Shown here: positions 6,174 to 13,211 of the stretch, one piece after another
How positions within the stretch are numbered: the first letter of the stretch is position 1
Layout: every line of letters begins with the position of its first letter
Virus record (IMG/VR): IMGVR_UViG_3300022074_000265
Location: 1-29,361 of that record
Length of the DNA stretch: 29,361 nucleotides
Direction: 5' to 3' (one strand)
Source of the DNA: a virus
The notes under the pieces: generated by a model
Told to the model about the DNA's origin: nothing
What the model saw: the letters and a program-made list of their open reading frames with translations, nothing else
Databases searched by the model: none
Translations under genes and position numbers: made by a program

Positions 6174-6437
6174 ATGATGATGAAGTTGACCCGAAAGATG
6201 ATCCACATGATGACATTACCAACAGGCTTGGGGATCTACCTAAAACGGATACTGATAGCAATGAGCGTACTATTAAACGTAATACTAGGAGGACAAAACA
6301 ATCAGACGTTCAGCGCAAGGAACCACCAGTGGCAAAAGGAGGGGAAACCTAACATAGTTTATTTGATTGACATGTTGATTGGCAAAGGTCACTGCATGGA
6401 ATCATGGGTATACTGGAAAGTGAGGAGAAAGTGGTAG
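6174..6437 (+). CDS. Small membrane-anchored phage protein (SNQTFSARN type)
   Basis: The open frame gives up to 87 residues. The convincing part starts about residue 26 with a membrane helix (ILIAMSVLLNVILGG), then QNNQTFSARNHQWQKEGKPN, a hydrophobic IVYLIDMLIGKGHCMESW and a basic end (VYWKVRRKW). I recall similar short proteins in marine phages, so this frame is likely the real one. The exact start is unclear: ATGs lie at 6174, 6207 and 6261. It overlaps a charged frame (6167-6352) and the integrase start (6404). Function unknown. Confidence 0.6.
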   Translation: MMMKLTRKMIHMMTLPTGLGIYLKRILIAMSVLLNVILGGQNNQTFSARNHQWQKEGKPNIVYLIDMLIGKGHCMESWVYWKVRRKW

Positions 6438-7348
6438 ACATACCTAAACATACATCCAAGTTGTCAGCTATTGTAGACTTCTATCTACACAGCAATAACT
6501 TTCGCAGCTTGAGTGCTAAGTCACAGAAAGACTACGAGACACACTTGGATGTAATACTTAAGACTAACGTAGAGGGTAGGCTCTTAGGTAACTACACAGT
6601 ACGCAGCATCAAAGCTAGACACACTAACCTGGCTTACGAGAAGTGGCTTGTGTCAGGTGTACGTACAGCTAACTACCGCAAGGCTGTCTTGTCTACGGCA
6701 TGGAAGTACAGCATGAGGTTAGACGTAATGGACAATGACCCAGTGCGCTTGATCAAGACGAAGAGCACTAAGCCACGCAAGGTCAAGTGGACTCGTGATC
6801 AAGTAGTGTCTTTTCTTGACACAGCATACGGTAACTTCAAGTGGCGTAGCATTGGATTGATTGTGCACATGGCATACGAGTGGGCGCAGCGTGTTGGTGA
6901 CATGCGTACCCTGACTTGGGATAACATTAACTTCAGCGCACAACGTGTTGATTTAACACAAAGTAAACGTGGTGCTGATGTGCACTTGCCGATACCTGAT
7001 GATCTACTTTCTATGCTCAGGCAACAGAGTCAGGACTTTGGATTTCAAGACTATGTAGCACCCAAGACTACACCAGTGGCAGGGGCATATGTGCCATACG
7101 CTATTGACCACATCGATGATGCAATCAATGAAGTCAAGGAAGCTGCAGGGCTACCAAAGAAACTGACAGCTATGGATCTACGTAGGACTGCAATCACTGA
7201 GATGGTGGAGGCAGGTGTTGAGACTCTTGAGTTGATGCAAGTAACAGGGCATGTAAACCCTGAGTCAGTCAAGCCTTACCTAGTCAACACATTTAGTGGT
7301 GCAAGTAATGCATTGAATAAGCGGAGGAGCAGAGATGAACAACATTAA
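6404..7348 (+). CDS. int: Tyrosine recombinase / integrase
   Basis: The 314-residue protein should catalyse site-specific DNA strand exchange. An N-terminal SAM-like DNA-binding part (about 18-110, with SLSAKSQKDYETHL) precedes the catalytic domain. Visible catalytic positions are R163 (AQRVGDMRTLTW), K188 (TQSKRG), R260 in MDLRRT, H283 in TGH and the nucleophile Y292 (VKPYL). The usual first His of the HxxR box is Met257 here. The ATG at 6404 has a poor ribosome site and overlaps the preceding small gene. The C-terminus overlaps the primase start. An integrase in the early operon suggests the phage can, or once could, lysogenise. No clear repressor or attachment site was found. Confidence 0.92.
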   Translation: MGILESEEKVVDIPKHTSKLSAIVDFYLHSNNFRSLSAKSQKDYETHLDVILKTNVEGRLLGNYTVRSIKARHTNLAYEKWLVSGVRTANYRKAVLSTAWKYSMRLDVMDNDPVRLIKTKSTKPRKVKWTRDQVVSFLDTAYGNFKWRSIGLIVHMAYEWAQRVGDMRTLTWDNINFSAQRVDLTQSKRGADVHLPIPDDLLSMLRQQSQDFGFQDYVAPKTTPVAGAYVPYAIDHIDDAINEVKEAAGLPKKLTAMDLRRTAITEMVEAGVETLELMQVTGHVNPESVKPYLVNTFSGASNALNKRRSRDEQH

Positions 7349-8123
7349 GAACTACCTAGAAACCCTTGATCTAAAAGAAGATTACAAACATAGAGGTGAC
7401 TGCCCTGTGTGTAGAGGTAAGAACACATTCACTGCTACACGAGATGGTAGTGCTTTGCTTTACAACTGTTACAAGCTTGACTGTAGAGTTAAAGGTGTTG
7501 TGTCTTCAGGTATGACAGCACAAGAGATACAACGTAGGCTTAACCAGTATGAAGAGCCTGAGTCGGAGCATGAGTTATTTACTTGGCCTGAGTATATAGT
7601 CAAGCCTACTGTAGAGCATAAGCAGTTTGAAAGATTCATTGGAAGGTGGGGCTTGTATGGGGAGGACTTGATGTATGACGTAATGGATTCACGAGTAGTC
7701 TTTCCTATCTATGACAAAGGCAGACTTGTAGGAGCAATAGGTAGATGCACGTCCTATGCAGGACAGGTTAAGTGGAGGCGTTACGACAGGACACCTACTG
7801 TATTCACTCGTGTCGTAGGTAAACCTAATGGTGTCGTGATAGTAGTTGAGGATGTTATCAGTGCTACCGTAGCAGCTAAACTATTTCCTGGACTGACAGG
7901 TTTGGCTATACTGGGTACGTCATTCAGTGTATCTAATATGCAACACTTAGATAATTTTTATAAGGTTATTGTAGCACTAGACCCTGACGCTGCATATAAA
8001 ACACTAGAGTACAAGAGAGAGATAGAGGCTTACACAGGGTTAGAAACTATAGCGTTAAGACTCTATGATGATATTAAATATAAAGTAGATGCAGACATAA
8101 AGAAACTAGAGGAGATAGTTTAA
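7335..8123 (+). CDS. DNA primase, TOPRIM type with zinc finger
   Basis: The 262-residue protein matches the primase half of T7 gp4. It has an N-terminal zinc-binding domain with C23, C26, C45 and C50, then a TOPRIM fold with IVVEDVISA (E172) and ALDPDA (D216, D218), which bind metal for RNA primer synthesis. The helicase domain is not fused; a separate helicase gene lies 0.9 kb downstream. The ribosome site GGAGGAG sits inside the end of the integrase gene, and its stop overlaps the next ATG as TAATG. It should act at the replication fork with the helicase and polymerase encoded nearby. Confidence 0.92.
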   Translation: MNNIKNYLETLDLKEDYKHRGDCPVCRGKNTFTATRDGSALLYNCYKLDCRVKGVVSSGMTAQEIQRRLNQYEEPESEHELFTWPEYIVKPTVEHKQFERFIGRWGLYGEDLMYDVMDSRVVFPIYDKGRLVGAIGRCTSYAGQVKWRRYDRTPTVFTRVVGKPNGVVIVVEDVISATVAAKLFPGLTGLAILGTSFSVSNMQHLDNFYKVIVALDPDAAYKTLEYKREIEAYTGLETIALRLYDDIKYKVDADIKKLEEIV

Positions 8124-8132
8124 TGCAACCAA
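8121..8132 (+). repeat. Start-codon repeat, copy 1
   Basis: TAATGCAACCAA covers the stop of the primase gene and the start of the next. It recurs at 8315-8326, one gene downstream, so both small proteins begin Met-Gln-Pro. Confidence 0.7.
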
Positions 8133-8317
8133 GAGAAGCAGCAGAGCTAGAAGCGAAGCAAACATACGAAGGTTTTATCAAGTGGGTGAAGGTTACATTC
8201 TACTGGATAATGGCACTGCTAGTTATACTAGCGTACTTTAACTTTGGAGCAGATACTGAAACAGGTAGCCAATACAACGGTGAAGTATATGCACCAAGAA
8301 ATATAGGAGACAAGTAA
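8123..8317 (+). CDS. Small membrane protein resembling aa3 cytochrome oxidase subunit IV
   Basis: The 64-residue protein has a short amphipathic head, the stretch TYEGFIKWVKVTF, one membrane helix (YWIMALLVILAYFNF, about 28-42) and a polar tail. The head plus helix is reminiscent of the small subunit IV of alphaproteobacterial aa3-type cytochrome c oxidases, which read Y-x-GF-(I/L)-(K/R) before their single helix. The resemblance is short and may be chance. If real, the protein could meet the host respiratory chain. It lies between primase and helicase genes with TAATG overlaps at both ends. Confidence 0.6.
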   Translation: MQPREAAELEAKQTYEGFIKWVKVTFYWIMALLVILAYFNFGADTETGSQYNGEVYAPRNIGDK

Positions 8318-8326
8318 TGCAACCAA
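8315..8326 (+). repeat. Start-codon repeat, copy 2
   Basis: Identical to 8121-8132. The pair brackets the small membrane protein gene. At 12 bases chance cannot be excluded, but the position at two successive start codons is notable. Confidence 0.7.
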
Positions 8327-8532
8327 AGAATGTACCCTGCCATATCCGTATCAAGGTAGAGCCAACGCAACAGCAGAAAGGTAAAGCTTGTCGCTTACAC
8401 GGTAAGGACTTCAAAAGCATAGCTGACGCTGCTAGACATTGGAATGTAAACTACTCGTGGGCAGCAGAACAAGTTAGTAAAGGATGGAATAAAGAGGGTT
8501 TTCCTCAAAAGCACAGGAAGAGTTATGTCTGA
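8317..8532 (+). CDS. Small basic protein with possible helix-turn-helix
   Basis: This 71-residue protein has a Lys/Arg-rich chain and a segment, KDFKSIADAARHWNVNYSWAAEQVSKGW, that follows the pattern of a NUMOD1-like or HTH unit: a short strand, a helix with AA, a turn with WNV, and a second helix. It may bind DNA. Two cysteines (PCHIR, KACRL) lie upstream of it. Its start context TAATGCAACCAA is identical to that of the preceding gene. Function inferred only from the motif. Confidence 0.6.
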   Translation: MQPKNVPCHIRIKVEPTQQQKGKACRLHGKDFKSIADAARHWNVNYSWAAEQVSKGWNKEGFPQKHRKSYV

Positions 8533-8674
8533 ACATTACTGTACAACAAAAGGTTTAGGGTGGGCATTCCTAGTATGTGCAATATTCATATTAGGTGTGC
8601 CTGTACTGATGTGGTTAGCCTTAGAGGGTAGCAGTTGGTACGAAAGATTTGATTTAATGAATCCGATGTTCTGA
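8525..8674 (+). CDS. 49-residue single-pass membrane protein
   Basis: The ATG lies eight bases inside the previous gene. The product begins MSEHYCTTKG, then has a membrane helix (LGWAFLVCAIFILGVPVLMWLAL, about 11-33) and a polar tail with WYERFDLMNP. AGGAAGAG just upstream may act as the ribosome site. It is coupled to the next gene by TGATG. No family is recognised. Confidence 0.55.
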   Translation: MSEHYCTTKGLGWAFLVCAIFILGVPVLMWLALEGSSWYERFDLMNPMF

Positions 8675-8871
8675 TGTGGACGTTAGTATTCATATGGTTG
8701 TTCAATGGTGAGCCAGAAGTCAGAAAGATAGGAACGTATGATGATATGTATCAATGTTTCAATAACTATGATATGTTATACTATTCAATGACACCAGAGA
8801 GTAGAGTGGGAGTAAGGCTAACTTGTATACAAGGAGATACTAATGCCAAAGAAGACAGCAATAATAGATGA
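8674..8871 (+). CDS. Tiny two-cysteine protein with hydrophobic N-terminus (family member 2)
   Basis: The 65-residue product begins with a hydrophobic stretch, MWTLVFIWLF, followed by a strand, the pattern TYDDMYQC with the first Cys, a helix rich in Tyr and Met, and a second Cys in RLTCIQGD. The layout matches the genes at 5423-5596 and 18184-18375. It is coupled by TGATG to the preceding membrane protein. The last 29 bases overlap the next gene. An envelope location is inferred from the N-terminus. Confidence 0.6.
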   Translation: MWTLVFIWLFNGEPEVRKIGTYDDMYQCFNNYDMLYYSMTPESRVGVRLTCIQGDTNAKEDSNNR

Positions 8872-9007
8872 ACGTGTACCATTAGGTAAGGTTTACGTTG
8901 ATTTGACAGTAGATGAAGTGTTAGAAGCATGTAAGAGGTATGCTTCAGACAAAGCTTTTGATAAGGAGTTAGATAAGGTATACAACAAGGGGAAAAGTTT
9001 TGATTGA
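8843..9007 (+). CDS. 54-residue small protein
   Basis: AAGGAGA at 8831-8837 gives a good ribosome site for the ATG at 8843. The product starts MPKKTAIIDERVPLGKVYVDL, then a helix (VDEVLEACKRYASDKAFDKEL), and ends KGKSFD. It is charged and soluble. I recognise no family. It fills the gap before the helicase gene, whose own ribosome site begins just after this stop. Confidence 0.55.
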   Translation: MPKKTAIIDERVPLGKVYVDLTVDEVLEACKRYASDKAFDKELDKVYNKGKSFD

Positions 9008-9021
9008 GAGAGGAGACACAC

Positions 9022-10251
9022 ATGCAGGAACTAGCACTAATCCGTACTATGTTGGACAAAGATTTTTACGAGAATCATAAAGGCATACGTTGCCCCGACA
9101 AGATATTTAGTAAAGATGCACGTAAGATTAAGCAGACGCTTGATTACGCTATGGATACGTATGGTAAGAGTATTACTCCTACGGAGTTAGAAGCTTTATT
9201 CTTTGTTAACAACACCAGTATGACTACAGCTAACAAGCTAGTCTTTAGTGAGTTGTTCCAAAAGGTTGCACGAGAAAAGCCACTGTCTACAGATATAGCT
9301 GATGATGTATTGTCTAAGCTGTTTCAGCAGGTAGTGGGTGAAGAGATTGCTAACCTTGGATTCGACTACGTTAACGGATCACAGTCTAGCCTCGAACCCT
9401 TGAGAAATATACTGAGTAATTATCAAGATGATTTCCTACCCAACCTCAAGGTAGAGTGGGATGATACAAGTATCGATACATTATTAAAAGCCAATGACAT
9501 ACAGTCACAATGGAAGTGGAACATACCTACACTTAAACGTAGGACAGAGGGCATTAGCGCAGGACACTTAGTTGTTGTAGGTGCTAGACCTAATACAGGT
9601 AAGACTAGCTTTCATGCTAGTACAATAGCTGCACCTGATGGGTTTGCATCACAGGGTGCTAAGTGTATGGTTCTGTGTAACGAAGAAAGTTATGAGCGTG
9701 TAGGTGCAAGATACCTGAGTGCTGCTACAAGTATGAGCATGGATGAAGTCAAGACTAACATGGCGGTGGCTGCACTACGTTATGATCCAGTAGAGAAGAA
9801 CGTTTTCATCAAAGACAGCACAGGTAAAGACATGGCATGGGTTGAAGCTATCATCAAGGCATACGAGCCTGACATTGTAGTGCTTGATATGGGTGACAAG
9901 TTTGCGTCCAAGACAAGTGACAAGTCGGACATCTATCTCAAAGAAGCAGCCATACATGCACGTAACATATCCAAAGAACACAAGTGTGCAATCATATGGA
10001 TGTCACAGTTGAGTGCAGCAGCAGAGGGATTGGTGCACCCTGATCAATCAATGCTTGAGGGTAGCCGTACTGGTAAAGCAGCAGAGGCTGACTTGATGAT
10101 ACTCATATCAAAAAACAAAGTAGTAGAGGGGCAAGACGAAGATGAAACTAATCAGAGACATCTTTGTATAGCAAAGAACAAACTCAAGGGTGGATGGCAT
10201 GGTACTATTCACTGTGAGTTAGATGGAGACAGGAGCCAGTACTTAGCATGA
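9022..10251 (+). CDS. Replicative DNA helicase, DnaB/T7 gp4-like
   Basis: I take the ATG at 9022 (AGGAG 9011-9015) rather than an in-frame TTG at 9004, which gives 409 residues. The N-terminal 140 residues are helical and could resemble the DnaB N-domain. The RecA-like core has Walker A GARPNTGKTS (187-196), a VLCNEES block that carries the catalytic acid, Walker B DIVVLDMGD (283-291) and a downstream IIWMSQLSAAAEG. It should unwind the duplex as a ring using nucleoside triphosphates. In T7 the primase and helicase are one chain; here they are two genes. Its stop overlaps the polymerase start as ATGA. Confidence 0.9.
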   Translation: MQELALIRTMLDKDFYENHKGIRCPDKIFSKDARKIKQTLDYAMDTYGKSITPTELEALFFVNNTSMTTANKLVFSELFQKVAREKPLSTDIADDVLSKLFQQVVGEEIANLGFDYVNGSQSSLEPLRNILSNYQDDFLPNLKVEWDDTSIDTLLKANDIQSQWKWNIPTLKRRTEGISAGHLVVVGARPNTGKTSFHASTIAAPDGFASQGAKCMVLCNEESYERVGARYLSAATSMSMDEVKTNMAVAALRYDPVEKNVFIKDSTGKDMAWVEAIIKAYEPDIVVLDMGDKFASKTSDKSDIYLKEAAIHARNISKEHKCAIIWMSQLSAAAEGLVHPDQSMLEGSRTGKAAEADLMILISKNKVVEGQDEDETNQRHLCIAKNKLKGGWHGTIHCELDGDRSQYLA

Positions 10252-12296
10252 GACTTGTACTTGATGTAGAAAACACCATAACTAAACGAGAGAAGAAAAA
10301 CATTCTTGATCCATTCGAGCCTGGACTTGAGCTTGTTCAAGTAGGTGTGCAGAATGTAGATAACGTAGAAGAGACACACTTGTTTACGCTGAATCACAAA
10401 GAGGATCAGGACGTAGGTGGATCAAGAGCTAGAAATATACAGATCCTACTAGACCATACAACATTACTGATCATGCACAATGCACAGCATGACTTGATGT
10501 GGTTATGGGAGTCGGGCTTCAAGTATGACGGTGACATCTATGACACGATGTTAGCTGAGTATCTACTGCAGCGTGGACAGAAAGAACCTATAAGTTTAGA
10601 AGCTTGTGCTGAACGTAGGAATCTAAACTACCAGAAGCAAGACACTCTCAAAGAGTATTACAAGAAAGGATACAACACCAATGAGATACCTTTACAAGAG
10701 CTTCTTTTTTATCTTAGGAGTGACCTCGACATTACTCGTGAGTTGTTCTTTGCCTTGGAACAAGACTACGCCAAGCCAGAAGCAGAGTCCTTACATAATG
10801 TCAGAGACATTACCTTCCGCACCTGTAAAGCCCTCACCAGAATGTATATGTCAGGAATCCGTGTGGACAGAACCGCCCTTCAGCAAGTCCGAATAGAGTT
10901 TGAGAAAGAGAAAGCTGAGATAGAAGACAGGCTGCAGCGCAAGACTCGTGACCTTATGGGTGACACACCTATCAACCTCAACAGTCCTGAGCAAGCATCT
11001 CAAGTCATATTCAGTAGACGTGTTCACAACAAGAAAGAATGGGCTGACTTGTTTGACTACACTGAGACACAGCAAGAGTTTAGGGAAGCTATAGAAGCAA
11101 ACAGTTCAATCATTAGAAAGACTAAAGCATCTACTTGTACCAACTGTAATGGTGGAGGAAAAGTTTGGAAGACAAGAAAAGACGGTACGCTATACAAGAT
11201 ACCAAATATATGTAAGAAGTGTGAGGGTAAAGGCTATCTTCTAACACAAACAAAACAAGTAGCAGGGCTGTGTTTCTCTGCACCAAGCAAGAAATGGATA
11301 AGTGCAAATGGTTTCAGTACTAGTAAGGGCAACCTTGAAAGTCTTATGGCTACCGCTACAAGCAACGGTATGGAGTCTGCTCTTGATTTTCTTACTGATC
11401 TTAAGCGCCTCTCTGCTATCAGCAGTTACCTTAGTAGCTTCGTGGATGGTATCGAAATATTCACCAAGCCCAACGGAATCCTTCACGTCAACCTTACCCA
11501 AAGTGTTACCAGTACAGGTAGATTTTCTGGACGCAATCCCAACATGCAAAACATGCCAAGAGGAGGAACATTTCCAGTAAAACGTGTGTTCATATCAAGA
11601 TGGGAAGGTGGACAGATATGTGAGTGTGACTTTGCACAGTTGGAGTTTAGAGTTGCTGCATTCCTCTCACAGGACAGTACAGCCATGCAGGAGATTGATA
11701 CAGGGTTTGATGTGCACTCCTACACAGCAAAGGTTATCAGTGATGCAGGACAGCCTACAGAGCGTCAGGCAGCAAAGGAGCATACATTCGCCCCTCTCTT
11801 CGGTGCTACTGGATATGGTAGACCTAAGCCTGTAGCTGCATACTACGAACACTTTCATGAGAAATACAAAGGCGTAGCTAAGTGGCACAAGAAGCTAGGT
11901 GATGAAGCTATGAGGTTTCTCAAGATCACTAACGTGAGTGGCAGACAGTACGCATTTCCTGATGTAACTCGTAGGAGTAATGGTAGCGTGTCACACTTCA
12001 CTATGATAAAGAACTACCCTGTCCAAGGATTTGCTACAGGTGACATCGTACCTGTGGTGCTGCTAGAGTTTGAGCGATTGCTTGAGCCTTTACAGTCATG
12101 TTTAGTCAATACAGTACACGACTCTATGGTGATAGATGTACACCCTGATGAAGTGAAAAAAGTATTGACTATTGTGGATACTATAAATGCTAATCTCAAC
12201 TGTGTCATAAAAGACGCATACGATGTAGAAATGAATGTGCCTCTATTATTAGAAGCCAAAATAGGAAACAATTGGCTTGACACAGTGGACGTTTAG
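10248..12296 (+). CDS. polA: DNA polymerase family A with exonuclease and DnaJ-like zinc module
   Basis: The 682-residue enzyme copies the phage genome. Its 3'-5' exonuclease part shows D6/E8, MHNAQHD (D82) and Y155-x3-D159. The polymerase part shows TSTGRFSGRNPNMQNMP (421-437), motif A CECDFAQLEFR with D461, motif B with R506, K510 and Y523, and motif C VHDS (H624, D625). Between the parts lies CTNCNGGG (C297, C300) and, after 20 residues, CKKCEGKG (C322, C325). This is a DnaJ-type CxxCxGxG pair that probably binds zinc. I know this insertion from HMO-2011-type phages. No 5'-3' exonuclease domain is present. ACAGGAG precedes the start. Confidence 0.95.
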   Translation: MRLVLDVENTITKREKKNILDPFEPGLELVQVGVQNVDNVEETHLFTLNHKEDQDVGGSRARNIQILLDHTTLLIMHNAQHDLMWLWESGFKYDGDIYDTMLAEYLLQRGQKEPISLEACAERRNLNYQKQDTLKEYYKKGYNTNEIPLQELLFYLRSDLDITRELFFALEQDYAKPEAESLHNVRDITFRTCKALTRMYMSGIRVDRTALQQVRIEFEKEKAEIEDRLQRKTRDLMGDTPINLNSPEQASQVIFSRRVHNKKEWADLFDYTETQQEFREAIEANSSIIRKTKASTCTNCNGGGKVWKTRKDGTLYKIPNICKKCEGKGYLLTQTKQVAGLCFSAPSKKWISANGFSTSKGNLESLMATATSNGMESALDFLTDLKRLSAISSYLSSFVDGIEIFTKPNGILHVNLTQSVTSTGRFSGRNPNMQNMPRGGTFPVKRVFISRWEGGQICECDFAQLEFRVAAFLSQDSTAMQEIDTGFDVHSYTAKVISDAGQPTERQAAKEHTFAPLFGATGYGRPKPVAAYYEHFHEKYKGVAKWHKKLGDEAMRFLKITNVSGRQYAFPDVTRRSNGSVSHFTMIKNYPVQGFATGDIVPVVLLEFERLLEPLQSCLVNTVHDSMVIDVHPDEVKKVLTIVDTINANLNCVIKDAYDVEMNVPLLLEAKIGNNWLDTVDV

Positions 12297-12341
12297 AGTA
12301 TAACTAACCATCTTTAACTTTAACAGAAAGTAAGTAAAACA

Positions 12342-13211
12342 ATGAATACAGAACTAGCAATACAAAACGATTTAGGTATGTCTCTTGCAGAGGCAGTAGG
12401 TGTAACTCCTCAAAGTGGTGGCGAAAGAAAGAGTTCCGCTTTACCTAGAGTAAACTTGATGCATACAGGTATCATGGGTGAGATCGAAGTTAATGGTAAG
12501 CCTATCAAGACTGAGGTTGTACCTGCAGGTGCATACAAGATTACAAGAGGTGAAGATGATGTTGTCTACGCAACTAGTCCTACCATACGTATCTTTGCAA
12601 TCCGACAGCAGTGGTCAAAGTGGGATGCCAAAGAAGAGATGATGATGAAGACAGTCATGGCTAACGATCTCAAGGGTGACCTCAAAGATAATGTTGGTAC
12701 ATTTAATCTAGGTAGACCATCAGGTTACATCGAAGATTGGGATAGCGTACCTGAGAAGACAAAGGATCTGATTCGTAGTATCAAACGTAAGAAGATTCTC
12801 TTTGGTGAGTTGACTGCAACAGGTGTTACTGATGAAGCAGGTGACCCAGTAGGTGACATAACTACTATGCCTTTCTCTTTTGAAGTACCTCCTTCAAGTA
12901 TCAAGTCATTAGACTTAACAGTAAATGCACTAGGACGTAAGAACATACTTCCCATACAGTGTATGTTAAATCTAGGTGCTAACATAGTTGACAGTAAAAC
13001 AGGTAATAACTTTGCTGTCATAACTTTAGAGACAGGTGATAAGGTAGAACTACAACATGAAGATCAGGATACTCTACACAACTTCTTAGCGTACATCACT
13101 ACGCAAAACTCTTACATCTTAGAACAGTGGGATGAAAAGAATAAGGAGACTATCTCTGATGATGATGCTGCTATCGTAGCTGAGTTCGTCAACGTAGAAG
13201 AGGCAGACTAA
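12342..13211 (+). CDS. Probable single-stranded DNA-binding protein
   Basis: The 289-residue protein has no motif I can name with certainty. Context and composition suggest a ssDNA-binding protein. It lies between the polymerase and an exonuclease. It has a beta-rich middle (GEIEVNGKPIKTEVVPAG, YATSPTIRIFAIRQQWSKW), and its C-terminal tail is acidic (ETISDDDAAIVAEF, then VNVEEAD), as in T7 gp2.5 and bacterial SSB, where the tail recruits partners. Its start has only a weak ribosome site, and a 45-base gap separates it from the polymerase gene, the largest gap in this block, so it may have its own promoter. An alternative is another recombination accessory. Confidence 0.5.
   Translation: MNTELAIQNDLGMSLAEAVGVTPQSGGERKSSALPRVNLMHTGIMGEIEVNGKPIKTEVVPAGAYKITRGEDDVVYATSPTIRIFAIRQQWSKWDAKEEMMMKTVMANDLKGDLKDNVGTFNLGRPSGYIEDWDSVPEKTKDLIRSIKRKKILFGELTATGVTDEAGDPVGDITTMPFSFEVPPSSIKSLDLTVNALGRKNILPIQCMLNLGANIVDSKTGNNFAVITLETGDKVELQHEDQDTLHNFLAYITTQNSYILEQWDEKNKETISDDDAAIVAEFVNVEEAD

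Noticed and set aside
6148-6177. Nine-codon frame starting ATGGAAGGAATAG
   Set aside because: Too short, and its start is inside the membrane peptide gene; nothing supports it.
9004-9021. TTG start for the helicase
   Set aside because: The ATG at 9022 has AGGAG at proper distance; the TTG overlaps the preceding stop and has no such signal.
10681-10896. Plus-strand frame inside the polymerase gene with a signal-like start (MRYLYKSFFFILG, then a Ser/Cys-rich part)
   Set aside because: It lies wholly inside the polymerase gene in another frame, in a region where the polymerase frame encodes conserved exonuclease-side sequence; no ribosome site.
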